From Sphingobacterium sp. B16(2022) (GTDB taxonomy: Bacteria; Bacteroidota; Bacteroidia; Sphingobacteriales; Sphingobacteriaceae): a stretch of DNA of 64,000 nucleotides. The stretch is taken from contig NZ_JAAUVN010000001.1 in the NCBI RefSeq assembly GCF_012030425.1, positions 62,001 to 126,000 on the forward strand, given 5' to 3'. Positions within the stretch are counted from its first letter, which is position 1. Every line of letters starts with the position of its first letter. Position numbers and translations under genes: made by a program. The notes below the pieces were generated by a model. The model had not been told where the DNA came from. It worked only from the letters and a program-made list of their open reading frames with translations, and did no database searches. Positions 35,708 to 44,961 of this stretch are shown in pieces.

Positions 35708-36107
35708 AATCTGGTATTAAATTATAACTGTTTTATTACGGCCTGCGAAGGAATAAGTTAGGTTTTTACGGTTGGGTCTAGCTAAAAAATATATGATACC
35801 ATAAGGAAAAGGTCTGCTGAATACATTCCCGTTATTCAGTAGACCTTTTTTACGTCATATGGGTTTTATATTAGAAAATAACATTATGTCGTTTGTAAAT
35901 ATATTTCTATTTTAGAATTTAATTTTCATTAAATGAGTTCTTGCGTTTTCATAGCATGTCTTAATTGAGTTGTTTTGTATTCTATTTATTTGATTTTGTC
36001 TTTTATGCATAAGATATTGGCAATTGTGAAGAAATTATTTATCCAAATAGTCTCTATGTTTGCAACGCAAAATTTTTATAGAAACGAAAGTGATATTTAT
36101 TACCAGC
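35708..36107. other. intergenic region with one terminator
   Basis: 400 bp without a gene. It holds the hairpin at 35807-35849, about 100 bp past the zinc-ribbon gene, and presumably the promoter of the second efflux operon; no exact TAnnTTTG box is seen there. Confidence 0.4.
35807..35849 (+). terminator. hairpin terminator
   Basis: AAAAGGTCTGCTGAATA (35807-35823) pairs with TATTCAGTAGACCTTTT (35833-35849) with one G-U pair, followed by further T residues. Confidence 0.8.
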
Positions 36108-37406
36108 ATGGTAAAGCGGATGCTAACAATTGGGTTGTTATTATCTGCTATTTCAGAAGTCCAGGCTTCTGATACGTTACGAACATCTTTGGAAGATATA
36201 ATCAGTAAGTCATTGCTGAATTCCAAGCAAATAGAAACTTCCTATTTGCAGATTGAAGAAAGTAAATTGGCAGTCCAACAACAGCGAATGGAATTGCTCC
36301 CGGAAATTTCATTACGTGGTTCTGCTAGTTATGCAACCAATATGCCCGTCTATGATCATGGACTATTTAACAAACCAAGTCAACACGATGTCATTCATTA
36401 TTTATATGATACTGGGGTTGATTTTTATCTAAATCTTTACAATGGTCATAAAGATATGATGAAAATTGAATCCCGAAAATTGGAACAGGTGCTTGCTTCT
36501 ATTGCGTGGGCAAATGATAAAGCAGGGATCAAATTGGATGTATGTAATCTGTTTTTAGATCTAGAAAGATCTTATATGGATAAAACCTTAATTGAATCAG
36601 ATATTATTGATCAGAAAGCCCAGTTAAAAGAAATAAAAAATTTATATACTTCGGGTGCTTTACTCCATAGTGATGTGTTGCGTATGGAACTGGAACTTTC
36701 TAAACGCGAACTGTTGCTGGTTCAAATTGACCATGATATTCAAGCATTCAATCAGAGATTAAATTTCATTATTGGTGGCGATGCCACAATCGTTCCAGTG
36801 CCACATGATTTTATAGTAAAGGTTGATAGTTATGATGAATCCTGGGCTTTTGCTAAACACCATGCTTTTGTGTTGCAGCAATCTGAACAGGAAGTGAAAA
36901 TAAAACAGCTGGCAATTAAGCAATCTAAAGCAAATTATCTGCCAGAACTTGGTCTTGCTGGTAATTTTACTTTTGCCAATCCACAGATATTTCTATACCC
37001 ATATAATGATAGTTGGTATAATTTAGGAATTGTCGGTCTCAAATTGAAGATCCCAATTTCAGCTGTTTATAGTAATAAAAATCTCGTAAGAATTGCGAAA
37101 GTTGCAGTGGATAGAGAAGAAGTAAAGCACCATCTAGAAGAAGAGCATATGCAACATCAACTTTTACAAGCACATCTGGATTATAAATTAGCTTGTGTAC
37201 AACGAGATGTGTGCTTGAAGAATGTTGGTCTTGCCAAAGAAAATGCTCGTATTATCAAAAACCGTTATTTTAAATCATCAGCTCTTGTTACAGATCTGTT
37301 AGACGCAGACATGGAGCATCTAAAAACGTTATTTGAACTCGAAACTGCTAAAATAGCAATACAGAAACACTATTATTTTATTGAATTCTTAAAAGGTACT
37401 ATTTAA
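36108..37406 (+). CDS. TolC family outer membrane efflux protein (second efflux operon)
   Basis: A 432-residue OEP-type protein. The start is taken at MVKRMLTIGLLLSAISEVQASDTLRT, which gives a signal peptide; an upstream in-frame ATG at 36060 would add 16 charged residues before it. TolC repeats: LEDIISKSLLNSKQIETSYLQIEESKLAVQQQRMELLPEISLRG and a C-terminal HLDYKLACVQRDVCLKNVGLAKENARIIKNRYFKSSALVTDLLDADME. Its TAA overlaps the ATG of the adaptor gene (TAATG), so the three genes are translationally coupled. It is only distantly similar to the TolC protein at 22825. Confidence 0.92.
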   Translation: MVKRMLTIGLLLSAISEVQASDTLRTSLEDIISKSLLNSKQIETSYLQIEESKLAVQQQRMELLPEISLRGSASYATNMPVYDHGLFNKPSQHDVIHYLYDTGVDFYLNLYNGHKDMMKIESRKLEQVLASIAWANDKAGIKLDVCNLFLDLERSYMDKTLIESDIIDQKAQLKEIKNLYTSGALLHSDVLRMELELSKRELLLVQIDHDIQAFNQRLNFIIGGDATIVPVPHDFIVKVDSYDESWAFAKHHAFVLQQSEQEVKIKQLAIKQSKANYLPELGLAGNFTFANPQIFLYPYNDSWYNLGIVGLKLKIPISAVYSNKNLVRIAKVAVDREEVKHHLEEEHMQHQLLQAHLDYKLACVQRDVCLKNVGLAKENARIIKNRYFKSSALVTDLLDADMEHLKTLFELETAKIAIQKHYYFIEFLKGTI

Positions 37407-38467
37407 TGAAACCTAAATCTCGTTGGTCATTGACCGATGCTAAGTTGACAAAATTAACAAACTGGATCGCAGCACTTGTATTATGTGCATTATTGTTCTG
37501 GGGAGGACGCACATTATGGATTCGGTTAAACTATGCTTACACAAATGATGCCCAGGTAACTCAGTATATCAATCCTATTATCTCCAGAGTGGGAGGGTAC
37601 ATTGTCTCTGTGCATTACCATGATCACCAATTTGTAAAACGCGGTGATACGTTGCTGATTATTGATCAACGTGAATATAGATACGAGGCCGATCAAGCTA
37701 ATGCTTCTGTATACAAAGAGCATGCTGAAATGAATGTGTTGAGCAGTCAAAAGCAGATCCTAATGGAGGAGCATGAATCATTAAAGAAATCTATTGATGC
37801 AAATGAGGCTAGGGTAACGAAGCAACAACTAGAGTATGATCGGTATAAATTTCTTTATGAAGAAAAATCTGCCACAGCCCAGCAAATGGAAGATGTCAAA
37901 GCGACTTTAGACGTTTATAAAAGTGAATTGGCTGCACTTCAGCATAAATTGGAAGCTTCGCAAGAGCGGGTGAGAGATGTCGAAGTACAAAAAACAGTAG
38001 TCAGTGCAGAAAAGAATAGACTATCTGCGGCTGCTGGGAGAAAACATCTGGATGTAGGATACACAGTGGTTCGTGCTCCTTATGACGGTATGATCGGTAA
38101 ACGGAGTATTGAAGAGGGGCAGATGGTCAATGCTGGTGAAGTATTGGGATTTATTGTTAATGCTGAGACACCGACTTGGGTGACTGCAAATTTTAAAGAA
38201 ACCCAATTGCGCTATCTGCGTATTCAAGATTCGGTAGAGGTGATCGCTGATGCTTATCCCGATCAAGTCTTTAAAGGGAAAATTATTTCAATTTCCCCTG
38301 CCACAGGCTCTTCTTTTTCTTTATTACCTCCGGATAATGCAACTGGAAACTTTGTTAAAATAGTCCAACGTGTTCCAGTGCGAATTGAATTGGAAAAGAA
38401 GCAGGGTGAACAAATTTTGCGTTCCGGCATGAACGTAAATGTATCTGTTGCTAAAAATAAAAAGTAG
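37406..38467 (+). CDS. EmrA/HlyD-type membrane fusion protein (second efflux operon)
   Basis: A 353-residue adaptor with an N-terminal membrane segment (about 18-40), lipoyl halves (IISRVGGYIVSVHYHDHQFVKRGDTLLIID; TVVRAPYDGMIGKRSIEEGQMVNAGEVLGFIVN), a long coiled coil (about 90-215) and ISISPATGSSFSLLPPDNATGNFVKIVQRVPVRIELEK, shared almost word for word with the adaptor at 24142. It couples an MFS pump to TolC. Both junctions in this operon are overlaps: TAATG before it and TAGTG after it. Confidence 0.93.
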   Translation: MKPKSRWSLTDAKLTKLTNWIAALVLCALLFWGGRTLWIRLNYAYTNDAQVTQYINPIISRVGGYIVSVHYHDHQFVKRGDTLLIIDQREYRYEADQANASVYKEHAEMNVLSSQKQILMEEHESLKKSIDANEARVTKQQLEYDRYKFLYEEKSATAQQMEDVKATLDVYKSELAALQHKLEASQERVRDVEVQKTVVSAEKNRLSAAAGRKHLDVGYTVVRAPYDGMIGKRSIEEGQMVNAGEVLGFIVNAETPTWVTANFKETQLRYLRIQDSVEVIADAYPDQVFKGKIISISPATGSSFSLLPPDNATGNFVKIVQRVPVRIELEKKQGEQILRSGMNVNVSVAKNKK

Positions 38468-40044
38468 TGAGAGAGATATTTAAGGAATGGGTTCCGGAAT
38501 GGTTGATTAAGCTAATATTATTCAGCTGCTTAATGCCGAGTATGGTATTATTCTTTTTGCCCGGAGCCAATATTCAAGTTACTGCAGGTTATTATGGCAG
38601 TCAGCCCAGTGATGTTCAGTTTTTGATAATTCTATTCTATGCCGGATTTGTTGGCTTTTATATCTTAGAAAGACGTTTCTTCCTCTTTTTTCCAGTAAAG
38701 CAGTATTATGTTATATTCAATTTATTACAGATACTGAATTGTTTTCTGATGTATCGAATTACGGATATTACCTGGGTCTATGGATTGCGCTTTCTGCAAG
38801 GAATGTTATTTGCCAGTGCGGTAAACCTATCCATATCGATGATTTTTTCAAGGTTAAATAGTGAACGAGCTAAGGAGGTAAGCTATTCTATCTTTTTCGG
38901 AATGTTGCTCTGCAGCTCCCCCTTAAATAGTTTTGTAACTGCAGAGTTTATTGATTCCTTTAATTTCGATGTATTATACCTCTATGCTGCATTAGCCTTT
39001 ATGCCGGGCTTATTAATGATACTGCTTTCGATGAAATCAATACGTCATATTAGGCCTTATCCTTTGTTTTCACTAGACTGGCCAAGTAGTATCTATTTTA
39101 GTGGTGTCATCATTGCCTTTGGTTATATGATGGTGTATGGACAAGAAGTGTATTGGTTTTCAGATCAGCATATGCAGGTTGCATTGTTGTTGGGAATCGC
39201 TTTGTTGATTTGCTTTATCATCCGTCAGTTGATTTTAAAACGCGTGTATGTTGATATTTCCATTTTTAAAAATCGACGCTTACTTTTAGGGTTATTGATC
39301 CTTTTTATGATGTATATCGAACGATTTTCGCTTTCCGTGTCCAATCAATATTTTTCTCAGGTTTTAAAACTAGATCCGATCCATTTATCCTATGTGCAAT
39401 GGTTTAATATTTTAGGAATTATTATGGGGGTGTTATTTTCCATGTACTGGATTATTGCCCATAAAGCAGTCAAGTGGATCTGGATATTAGGTTATTGTTT
39501 TTTATTGAGTTTCCATCAGGTGATGTTTTTTTCTTTTGAAAGCGAAGGGAATGATTATTATTTCTGGATTCCTTTATGGCTCCACGGATTTGGGGTTGGA
39601 TTGATCATGGTCCCTACTATTTTATTTACAATAGCGAGTGTGAAGTCACATTTGGCCGTTTCTGCGGCGGCGGTTTGTCTGGCTATACGGTATTTGGGCT
39701 ACACCAGTAGTATCGGTTTACAAAATTTCTTCAAATTATTTGACACCAATCAACATCAGATGGTTTTTCAAGACTATCTGCAGCAGAATAATATCATATT
39801 ACAGCGTTATTTTGAAAAAGAAAGTGCAACGTTGCTGAAAAATGGTCTTCAGTTTCATGAACATGCAACAGCAGTCAAATTGGTGACAGAACGTGTCAAA
39901 AATCAGGCTTTTGTACGTTTTGCAATGGATTATTATGAATTGATGTCACTCATCAGCATTATTATTTTGATTGTTATTTTTTTATCTCCGTCGCTTAAAA
40001 GTATGTATAAAAAACTCAAGCGGAATATGGTATCTCCCGCTTAG
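38467..40044 (+). CDS. MFS transporter, 14-TM DHA2-like (second efflux operon)
   Basis: A 525-residue membrane protein starting at GTG that overlaps the adaptor stop (TAGTG). It has about 14 hydrophobic segments and the layout of EmrB, but the family motifs are eroded: no clear GxLaDrxGrkx motif A is found and motif C reads poorly. Partner genes and length make it the pump of an EmrAB-TolC-like system; a divergent substrate or a changed coupling mechanism is possible. The TM7-8 region contains RRLLLGLLILFMMYIERFSLSVSNQYF. The operon ends at a 19-bp hairpin shared with the convergent MaoC-like gene. Confidence 0.82.
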   Translation: MREIFKEWVPEWLIKLILFSCLMPSMVLFFLPGANIQVTAGYYGSQPSDVQFLIILFYAGFVGFYILERRFFLFFPVKQYYVIFNLLQILNCFLMYRITDITWVYGLRFLQGMLFASAVNLSISMIFSRLNSERAKEVSYSIFFGMLLCSSPLNSFVTAEFIDSFNFDVLYLYAALAFMPGLLMILLSMKSIRHIRPYPLFSLDWPSSIYFSGVIIAFGYMMVYGQEVYWFSDQHMQVALLLGIALLICFIIRQLILKRVYVDISIFKNRRLLLGLLILFMMYIERFSLSVSNQYFSQVLKLDPIHLSYVQWFNILGIIMGVLFSMYWIIAHKAVKWIWILGYCFLLSFHQVMFFSFESEGNDYYFWIPLWLHGFGVGLIMVPTILFTIASVKSHLAVSAAAVCLAIRYLGYTSSIGLQNFFKLFDTNQHQMVFQDYLQQNNIILQRYFEKESATLLKNGLQFHEHATAVKLVTERVKNQAFVRFAMDYYELMSLISIIILIVIFLSPSLKSMYKKLKRNMVSPA

Positions 40045-40054
40045 CTTTTCTTAA

Positions 40055-40104
40055 ATATACAAAGCATCCATGTGCCATTATATAAACATGGATGCTTTGT
40101 ATAT
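40055..40104. terminator. perfect 19-bp hairpin between convergent genes
   Basis: ATATACAAAGCATCCATGT (40055-40073) and its exact complement (40086-40104), 12-nt loop. No long T-tract, so strength is uncertain. Confidence 0.7.
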
Positions 40105-40107
40105 TTA

Positions 40108-40566
40108 CTACATGAAGTGATAAAGGAATATAACATCACCTACATATGCAGGTTTAGCATTATCTTTAATCAATAATGTAGCTTCGATAATAACTTTTAT
40201 AACACCCCTTAAATTGTTCACAGATTTTACTTTTGCTTGCAACTGAACTTCGCTATCAACTAAAACAGCTTGACCAAATTTTAGATTTTCAATACCGTAA
40301 TTAATCTCCATTTTTACATTTCTAACCTCAGCAATCTGCTTCCAAAGGTAAGGAATGAGTGAAAGCGTTAAGTATCCATGAGCAATAGTAGATTTGAAAG
40401 GTCCAACGGATTCCGCTTTTTCTTTATCGACATGAATCCATTGATGGTCTAGAGTAGCATCAGCAAAACTGTTGATCTGTTGCTGATCAATTTTGTGCCA
40501 TTCTGATAATCCCAAAAGCTTTCCTTCATAGGATTTATAATCTTCGTAATTGTTTATTGTAAGCAT
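40108..40566 (-). CDS. MaoC family (R)-hydratase-like protein
   Basis: A 152-residue single-hotdog protein. The MaoC/(R)-enoyl-CoA hydratase motif is FADATLDHQWIHVDKEKA (about 34-51), with the Asp/His pair D40 and H45, followed by STIAHGYLTLSLIP. Close relatives are annotated as MaoC-like dehydratases or NodN-like proteins; the likely reaction is hydration of trans-2-enoyl-CoA to the (R)-3-hydroxy form. It is monocistronic. Confidence 0.88.
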   Translation of the reverse strand: MLTINNYEDYKSYEGKLLGLSEWHKIDQQQINSFADATLDHQWIHVDKEKAESVGPFKSTIAHGYLTLSLIPYLWKQIAEVRNVKMEINYGIENLKFGQAVLVDSEVQLQAKVKSVNNLRGVIKVIIEATLLIKDNAKPAYVGDVIFLYHFM

Positions 40567-40762
40567 ATTTGTTTGATATGTTAGTTGTAAGCTGATTATT
40601 TTTGATCATGTATCAGTTTGTTTAAATGAATATAGCGATTATATATTAAAATAAGATTAACATTTTAAGGAATATAGCAAAGGGTTATCTTTTGTTTTAT
40701 TAATCTTTTGATTGTGAGGGTAGTATTTAGTTAGGCCTATCATAAAAGTTGATAAAAAATTC

Positions 40763-40770
40763 TATTTTTG
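40763..40770 (+). promoter_or_regulatory. -7 box TATTTTTG of the TlpA-like gene
   Basis: Exact TAnnTTTG match 22 bp before the ATG at 40793; no good -33 element. Confidence 0.45.
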
Positions 40771-40792
40771 AGATTGGACTACAGGTGATGTT

Positions 40793-41314
40793 ATGCGAGT
40801 TTGTAAAAAAAATATAGGATGGTTAATTTCGGTGATCGGATTATTCTGTTTCTCCTTTATTGTTTCCATCAATATAAAAGATTATTCAGCAAGATTGCAG
40901 CAAGATTATGATGTTTTATTTGAAAATAGTGATGGTGAAGATATCAATTTAAGCAATCTGAAAGGCAAGGTTGTTGTGATCAACTATTGGGCAAAATGGT
41001 GTATACCCTGTTTAGCTGAGATGCCGGGACTGAATCAACTTTATCTCGACATGAGGGAAAATAGCAATATCATTTTCATGGCAGTAGATATGGACGGCAA
41101 TGCAGTTAAAGGAGGAAATTTTATGAAAAAAAGAAAGTATAGTATTCCAGTATACCGAATTAAAACAGAGCTACCATTGGATCTGCAAACGAAATCTATA
41201 CCGACAACAATTATTCTGGATAGAAAAGGGGTACTGGTAAATAAACATGGGGGGGGAATGAACTTTAAGTCAACTAAATTTAAAGAAGCACTACAGCAGT
41301 TGAGTGAGGAGTAA
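40793..41314 (+). CDS. TlpA/ResA-like thioredoxin-fold oxidoreductase
   Basis: A 173-residue protein with one N-terminal membrane anchor or uncleaved signal (about 9-26) and a thioredoxin domain carrying C70-I-P-C73 in VVINYWAKWCIPCLAEMPGLNQL, then a cis-Pro region KSIPTTIILD. It should face the periplasm and reduce disulphides, for example in cytochrome c assembly or protein repair. It is monocistronic, with no ccm genes nearby. Confidence 0.9.
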   Translation: MRVCKKNIGWLISVIGLFCFSFIVSINIKDYSARLQQDYDVLFENSDGEDINLSNLKGKVVVINYWAKWCIPCLAEMPGLNQLYLDMRENSNIIFMAVDMDGNAVKGGNFMKKRKYSIPVYRIKTELPLDLQTKSIPTTIILDRKGVLVNKHGGGMNFKSTKFKEALQQLSEE

Positions 41315-41316
41315 AA

Positions 41317-41355
41317 TTATAAAAGCCATTTTACTAAGATAAATGGCTTTTATAA
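41317..41355. terminator. perfect 15-bp bidirectional terminator
   Basis: TTATAAAAGCCATTT (41317-41331) and its complement (41341-41355), 9-nt loop, between convergent genes. Confidence 0.75.
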
Positions 41356-41359
41356 AATA

Positions 41360-42109
41360 TCATTTAGGAAGTTTTGGATTGGCCAAAAAATCATGAAATA
41401 GTTTCGTGTTTTGAGCGACTAAATATTCGTAAATTTTTGCACCATGGCTCAGTCTTTTCACACCTAGTTCTGCTAATACAGCGGGTTTTGCGAGTTTATC
41501 CGTTAGAAATAAATTAAGCGGTAAACGTGTTGAATTAACAATTTTTTCAATATCTGTTTTACTTTCTGCTAGTGGTACAAATAAACCATCGGCACCTGCC
41601 TCTTCATAAATTTTAGCTCTTTTAATGGTTTCTTCGAGCGCATTTTCATGCTTAGTGGTAAAGGTATCAATTCTAGCATTGATAAATATATTTTTAGTGC
41701 TCGATTTAATGGCTTCAATTTTTTCTGTTAAAATACCTGTTTTACCGAGCTTGCGTCCAGACTTAACTACCTTTCCGTCCTCCAAATTGATTCCTACAAC
41801 TCCCATTTCAGAAAGCTGTGTTACATATTTGGCAACTTCAAATGGGTTGTCTGAATAACCAGATTCAAAATCGACAGAAACAGGTATTTTTACGGATTTC
41901 ACTATTCTTTCGACGACAAATAATAACTCATTCACAGGTATTTGCTCTCCATCGGCATAGCCAAGTGAATTAGCAATTGCATGACTGGAGGTACCTAAGG
42001 CCTGAAATCCGGCAGAGGCCGCTATTTTAGCACTGTGTGCATCCCAGACATTTCCTAAAATCAGCAAGTTACTCTGCTGATGCAGTTTTGTGAATTTTGT
42101 ATATGACAT
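41360..42109 (-). CDS. isocitrate lyase / PEP mutase family protein
   Basis: A 249-residue (beta/alpha)8 enzyme; the start is taken at MSYTKFTKLHQQ, since the open frame's first ATG would add a nine-residue basic extension. Family signatures: LLILGNVWDAHSAKIAASAGFQALGTSSHAIANSLGYADGE (about 18-58), PVSVDFESGYSDNP (metal-binding Asp) and GVVGINLEDG. The isocitrate lyase KKCGH catalytic motif is absent, so it belongs to the phosphonomutase-like / 2-methylisocitrate-lyase-like branch of unknown substrate. A carbon-carbon or carbon-phosphorus lyase acting on a small oxoacid is expected. It may share an mRNA with the META-domain gene 71 bp upstream. Confidence 0.88.
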   Translation of the reverse strand: MSYTKFTKLHQQSNLLILGNVWDAHSAKIAASAGFQALGTSSHAIANSLGYADGEQIPVNELLFVVERIVKSVKIPVSVDFESGYSDNPFEVAKYVTQLSEMGVVGINLEDGKVVKSGRKLGKTGILTEKIEAIKSSTKNIFINARIDTFTTKHENALEETIKRAKIYEEAGADGLFVPLAESKTDIEKIVNSTRLPLNLFLTDKLAKPAVLAELGVKRLSHGAKIYEYLVAQNTKLFHDFLANPKLPK

Positions 42110-42180
42110 AATTTCGATCTTTTTATTGTAAAACACATCATCCTACATATTTGTTTTTGTAAAGAGCATATATTGAAGAC

Positions 42181-43107
42181 TTATTTTTCTGTCAGGCCGA
42201 AAATAGCAACGTGTTTATTTTTAATATACAGATTAAACGTCTGCTCCGCTATATCGTAATGAAGTTCCCTATTTTCAAGGACTTGATATAAGTCAGATTC
42301 AATATTATCACCCATACATGCCCGCATTGTGGTTCCTATATTTGGAAATTCAATCGTATTACTAGTTATGATAAATGGTCCAAAGAAATTATTACAGCTC
42401 GAGTTTCCTGATATCCGGCCCTTATCAGCATCAAAAAGTAGGTGAGCATTATATTTAGCTACATCTTTTCCATTTAAACTAATCAATTTCCACTTATGTC
42501 TTGATAAGAATACTGCTGCTGTTGGTAAAGATCTTTTGTTTTTACTTGCTGTTTTCGTCACAATTTTTACAAGATTATACTGATAAGCTGAAGCATCTTG
42601 TGGCGGATTTTCGATTTTGGTACGCTTCACTATTAATTTATAAATATAACCTTCTTCGTAATCAAATCCGTTTATATGACTGTGAAAATATTCCCAATCA
42701 TCTTTGGGAGTAGACCTCACCTGTAGGCACTTCATTTGCCCTACACCCTGGCAGTCTACCCATTTATCATTGATTTCTAAGATTATTTTCTCCGAGTTTA
42801 CCTGAGATTTTTGTACTGTATTCAGGAGAGTATAACGATAACTAGGCTTATTAGGAACTGAATTTGCTACTTTTGTTCTTCTAATTCGCAGTTCATAACT
42901 ATAATTGGGATCGTAGGAGAAAGATTCTATTTTAGCATAAAAAGGTTCCCAATCTGCACTATTATAATATTTTACCTGCAATGCCTGCTCTTTCTGGATA
43001 CCGCTTTTCATTTTAATTGTAAAATCATTTGTTTGCGCCAAAGATGTTAAACTAAATGCTGTAAGATGTAAAAATATTAGAGATGAAAATTTGATCATAT
43101 GCTTCAT
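42181..43107 (-). CDS. exported protein with two DUF4377 domains and a META domain
   Basis: A 308-residue protein with a signal peptide (residues 1-25, SLAQT). Residues about 30-100 and 115-185 are tandem copies of the DUF4377 domain: LQVKYYNSADWEPFYAKIESFSYDPNYSYELRIRRTKV and LQVRSTPKDDWEYFHSHINGFDYEEGYIYKLIVKRTKI. Residues about 205-305 are a META/HslJ domain (KWKLISLNGKDV...GRISGNSSCNNFFGPF...TMRACMGDNIESDLYQVL). Both domain types are heat-shock or antibiotic-linked surface proteins in other bacteria, without a known reaction. The first DUF4377 copy has lost the Cys at its conserved start; the second keeps it (KCLQV). Confidence 0.87.
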   Translation of the reverse strand: MKHMIKFSSLIFLHLTAFSLTSLAQTNDFTIKMKSGIQKEQALQVKYYNSADWEPFYAKIESFSYDPNYSYELRIRRTKVANSVPNKPSYRYTLLNTVQKSQVNSEKIILEINDKWVDCQGVGQMKCLQVRSTPKDDWEYFHSHINGFDYEEGYIYKLIVKRTKIENPPQDASAYQYNLVKIVTKTASKNKRSLPTAAVFLSRHKWKLISLNGKDVAKYNAHLLFDADKGRISGNSSCNNFFGPFIITSNTIEFPNIGTTMRACMGDNIESDLYQVLENRELHYDIAEQTFNLYIKNKHVAIFGLTEK

Positions 43108-43156
43108 TTGTAAATAGAAAACGTTGTTTGATTAAAAAATATTGTATTTTTAACGC

Positions 43157-44038
43157 ATGAACCTATTAAACAAAGTTATTGTTTTTTCCTTTTTGTTTTT
43201 ACAATTTCATATCGCATTTACCCAAACCAGCCAACAGCTCTTTAAATCGCAGGTGGCCTTAGGTGAGATTTCTGATAGGAAATTAAATGAATTGTCCGGA
43301 ATTATCAATGCGAAACAATCATCCTGTTTTTGGGTGCACAATGATAGTGGAGATAAGGCTCGGGTTTATTTGATCGATAAGAAATGTAGTTTGTTATGTA
43401 CATATGAACTAGAATCCATTGTTGTGAAGGACTGTGAAGATATAGCGCGCGTAATCATCAATGGAAATTCATTTTTAATTTTAGCAGATATTGGAGATAA
43501 TAATTCGAAACGTGAAAATATTAAACTTCACATATTTCCTGAGCCAACATATCAGCATGGTGATACGCTAATTCATATTCCGAAGAAAGTAATCCGTACC
43601 GTTACGTTGCGATATAAGAATGGTCCTCGGGATGCAGAAGCTTTATTTGTTGATCCCGTAGATCATCAGCTTTATGTTATTTCGAAAAGAGATTTTCAAT
43701 CAACAGTTTATAAGGCTACAATATTTAATAATGTGAAAAAGAATTTCAGCCTATTGACACCTGTTCAAACATTGCCATTTACTTTTACAACTTCCGCAAA
43801 TATCAGTCCCACAGGTAGTGCGATAATAATTAAGAACTTAACGCAAATATTTTATTGGACTAGAAATAGGAACGAGTCGATTGAACAGGCTCTGTCTAGG
43901 AAACCCACATTAATTCCTTATCAGATTGAACCACAGGGGGAAGCTATTACTTTTGGATTAAACGGAGAAGGATTTTATACCATCAGTGAACGTCCGTTTG
44001 GACTTAAATCATCACTTTATTTTTTTGAAAAACTATAA
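43157..44038 (+). CDS. exported beta-propeller-like protein
   Basis: A 293-residue protein with a signal peptide (residues 1-22, IAFTQ). The sequence is built of repeated strand-rich units, for example KLNELSGIINAKQSSCFWVHNDSGDKARVYLIDKK, LILADIGDNNSKRENIKLHIFPEP and GPRDAEALFVDPVDHQLYVISKR, typical of SdiA-regulated / esterase-like propeller proteins. DIGDN and DAEAL are the recurrent motifs. No catalytic residue can be named. It is followed 4 bp later by the esterase start, so the two form an operon. Confidence 0.72.
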   Translation: MNLLNKVIVFSFLFLQFHIAFTQTSQQLFKSQVALGEISDRKLNELSGIINAKQSSCFWVHNDSGDKARVYLIDKKCSLLCTYELESIVVKDCEDIARVIINGNSFLILADIGDNNSKRENIKLHIFPEPTYQHGDTLIHIPKKVIRTVTLRYKNGPRDAEALFVDPVDHQLYVISKRDFQSTVYKATIFNNVKKNFSLLTPVQTLPFTFTTSANISPTGSAIIIKNLTQIFYWTRNRNESIEQALSRKPTLIPYQIEPQGEAITFGLNGEGFYTISERPFGLKSSLYFFEKL

Positions 44039-44042
44039 TACA

Positions 44043-44882
44043 ATGAACATGAAACTCAAATATTGGTTAGTGGCACTATTTTTTTTATTTCTCATTAAAG
44101 GTCATGCCGCTACTGTAGATACATTAACAATCAATAGTAAAAGTATGCTTAAAGGGATAAAGGCTGTTGTAATTCTACCTGAAAAATACGATAAGAAAAA
44201 TCAATATCCCGTGCTTTATCTACTTCATGGTTTTGGTGGACGTTATGATAATTGGGTAAATAATGTTCCTGCTGTAAAAAAGCTTGTTGATAACTATCAA
44301 TACATAGTTGTCTGTCCTGATGGAGGATTTGATAGCTGGTATTGGGACGTAAAAGGTGATCAAAATTATCAGTATGATACTTTTGTTAGTCAAGAACTAA
44401 TAACACATATTGATGCTAATTATTCAACAAAGAAAGATCGATCGGCACGAGCAATAACAGGATTGAGCATGGGAGGACATGGAGCCATGACATTAGCGCT
44501 TAATCATCAGGATATATACGGTGCCGCCGGAAGTACCTCTGGTGGATTGGATATTCGTCCTTTTCCTATGAATTGGAATATCAAAAGTAGAATCGGAACC
44601 TATACGGCTCATCCTGTTGAATGGGAGAATAAATCAGTTATCAATCAGGTGCATTTGCTTGAACCCAACAAATTGGATTTGATCATAGATTGTGGGAAGG
44701 AAGATTTTTTCTATAAAGTAAATGTAGCAATTCATGATAAATTAGATTATAACAATATTCCACATACATTTATTACCCGGTCAGGTGCCCATAACTGGGA
44801 TTATTGGTCTAAATCAATCATTTATCAGATGGCATTTTTCAATGAGTTCTTTATAAAAAAAGATACTTTTGTAAAAAATTAA
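44043..44882 (+). CDS. exported alpha/beta-hydrolase esterase (esterase D / S-formylglutathione hydrolase-like)
   Basis: A 279-residue protein; the start is taken at MNMKLKYWLVALFFLFLIKGHAATVDT, which forms a signal peptide, rather than an in-frame ATG 57 bp earlier inside the upstream gene. YPVLYLLHGFGGRYDNW gives the oxyanion region, GLSMGG (140-145) the nucleophile elbow with S142, a Asp in LIIDCGKEDFF and H in SGAHNWDYW complete the triad. Putative-esterase family members in Bacteroidota often act on acetylated or feruloylated glycans, but this one has no carbohydrate module; substrate unknown. Likely co-transcribed with the propeller-like gene. Confidence 0.88.
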   Translation: MNMKLKYWLVALFFLFLIKGHAATVDTLTINSKSMLKGIKAVVILPEKYDKKNQYPVLYLLHGFGGRYDNWVNNVPAVKKLVDNYQYIVVCPDGGFDSWYWDVKGDQNYQYDTFVSQELITHIDANYSTKKDRSARAITGLSMGGHGAMTLALNHQDIYGAAGSTSGGLDIRPFPMNWNIKSRIGTYTAHPVEWENKSVINQVHLLEPNKLDLIIDCGKEDFFYKVNVAIHDKLDYNNIPHTFITRSGAHNWDYWSKSIIYQMAFFNEFFIKKDTFVKN

Positions 44883-44889
44883 TAAATAA

Positions 44890-44920
44890 TTGGCTATTAT
44901 GAATAAATGATTTATTTTTG
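44890..44920 (+). promoter_or_regulatory. candidate promoter P1 upstream of the TonB/DUF4249 pair
   Basis: TTG at 44890-44892, 20-bp spacer, TATTTTTG at 44913-44920. It would start a transcript near 44926 that meets the hairpin at 44962-44990 after about 60 nt, before the receptor gene. Confidence 0.5.
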
Positions 44921-44961
44921 TTTTCCAAAATCTTTATTAATTAATTATAAACTTATGACAC

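Noticed and set aside
43986..44042. Upstream start for the esterase inside the propeller-like gene
   Set aside because: It would put 19 polar residues before an otherwise clean signal peptide; the ATG at 44043 is better.
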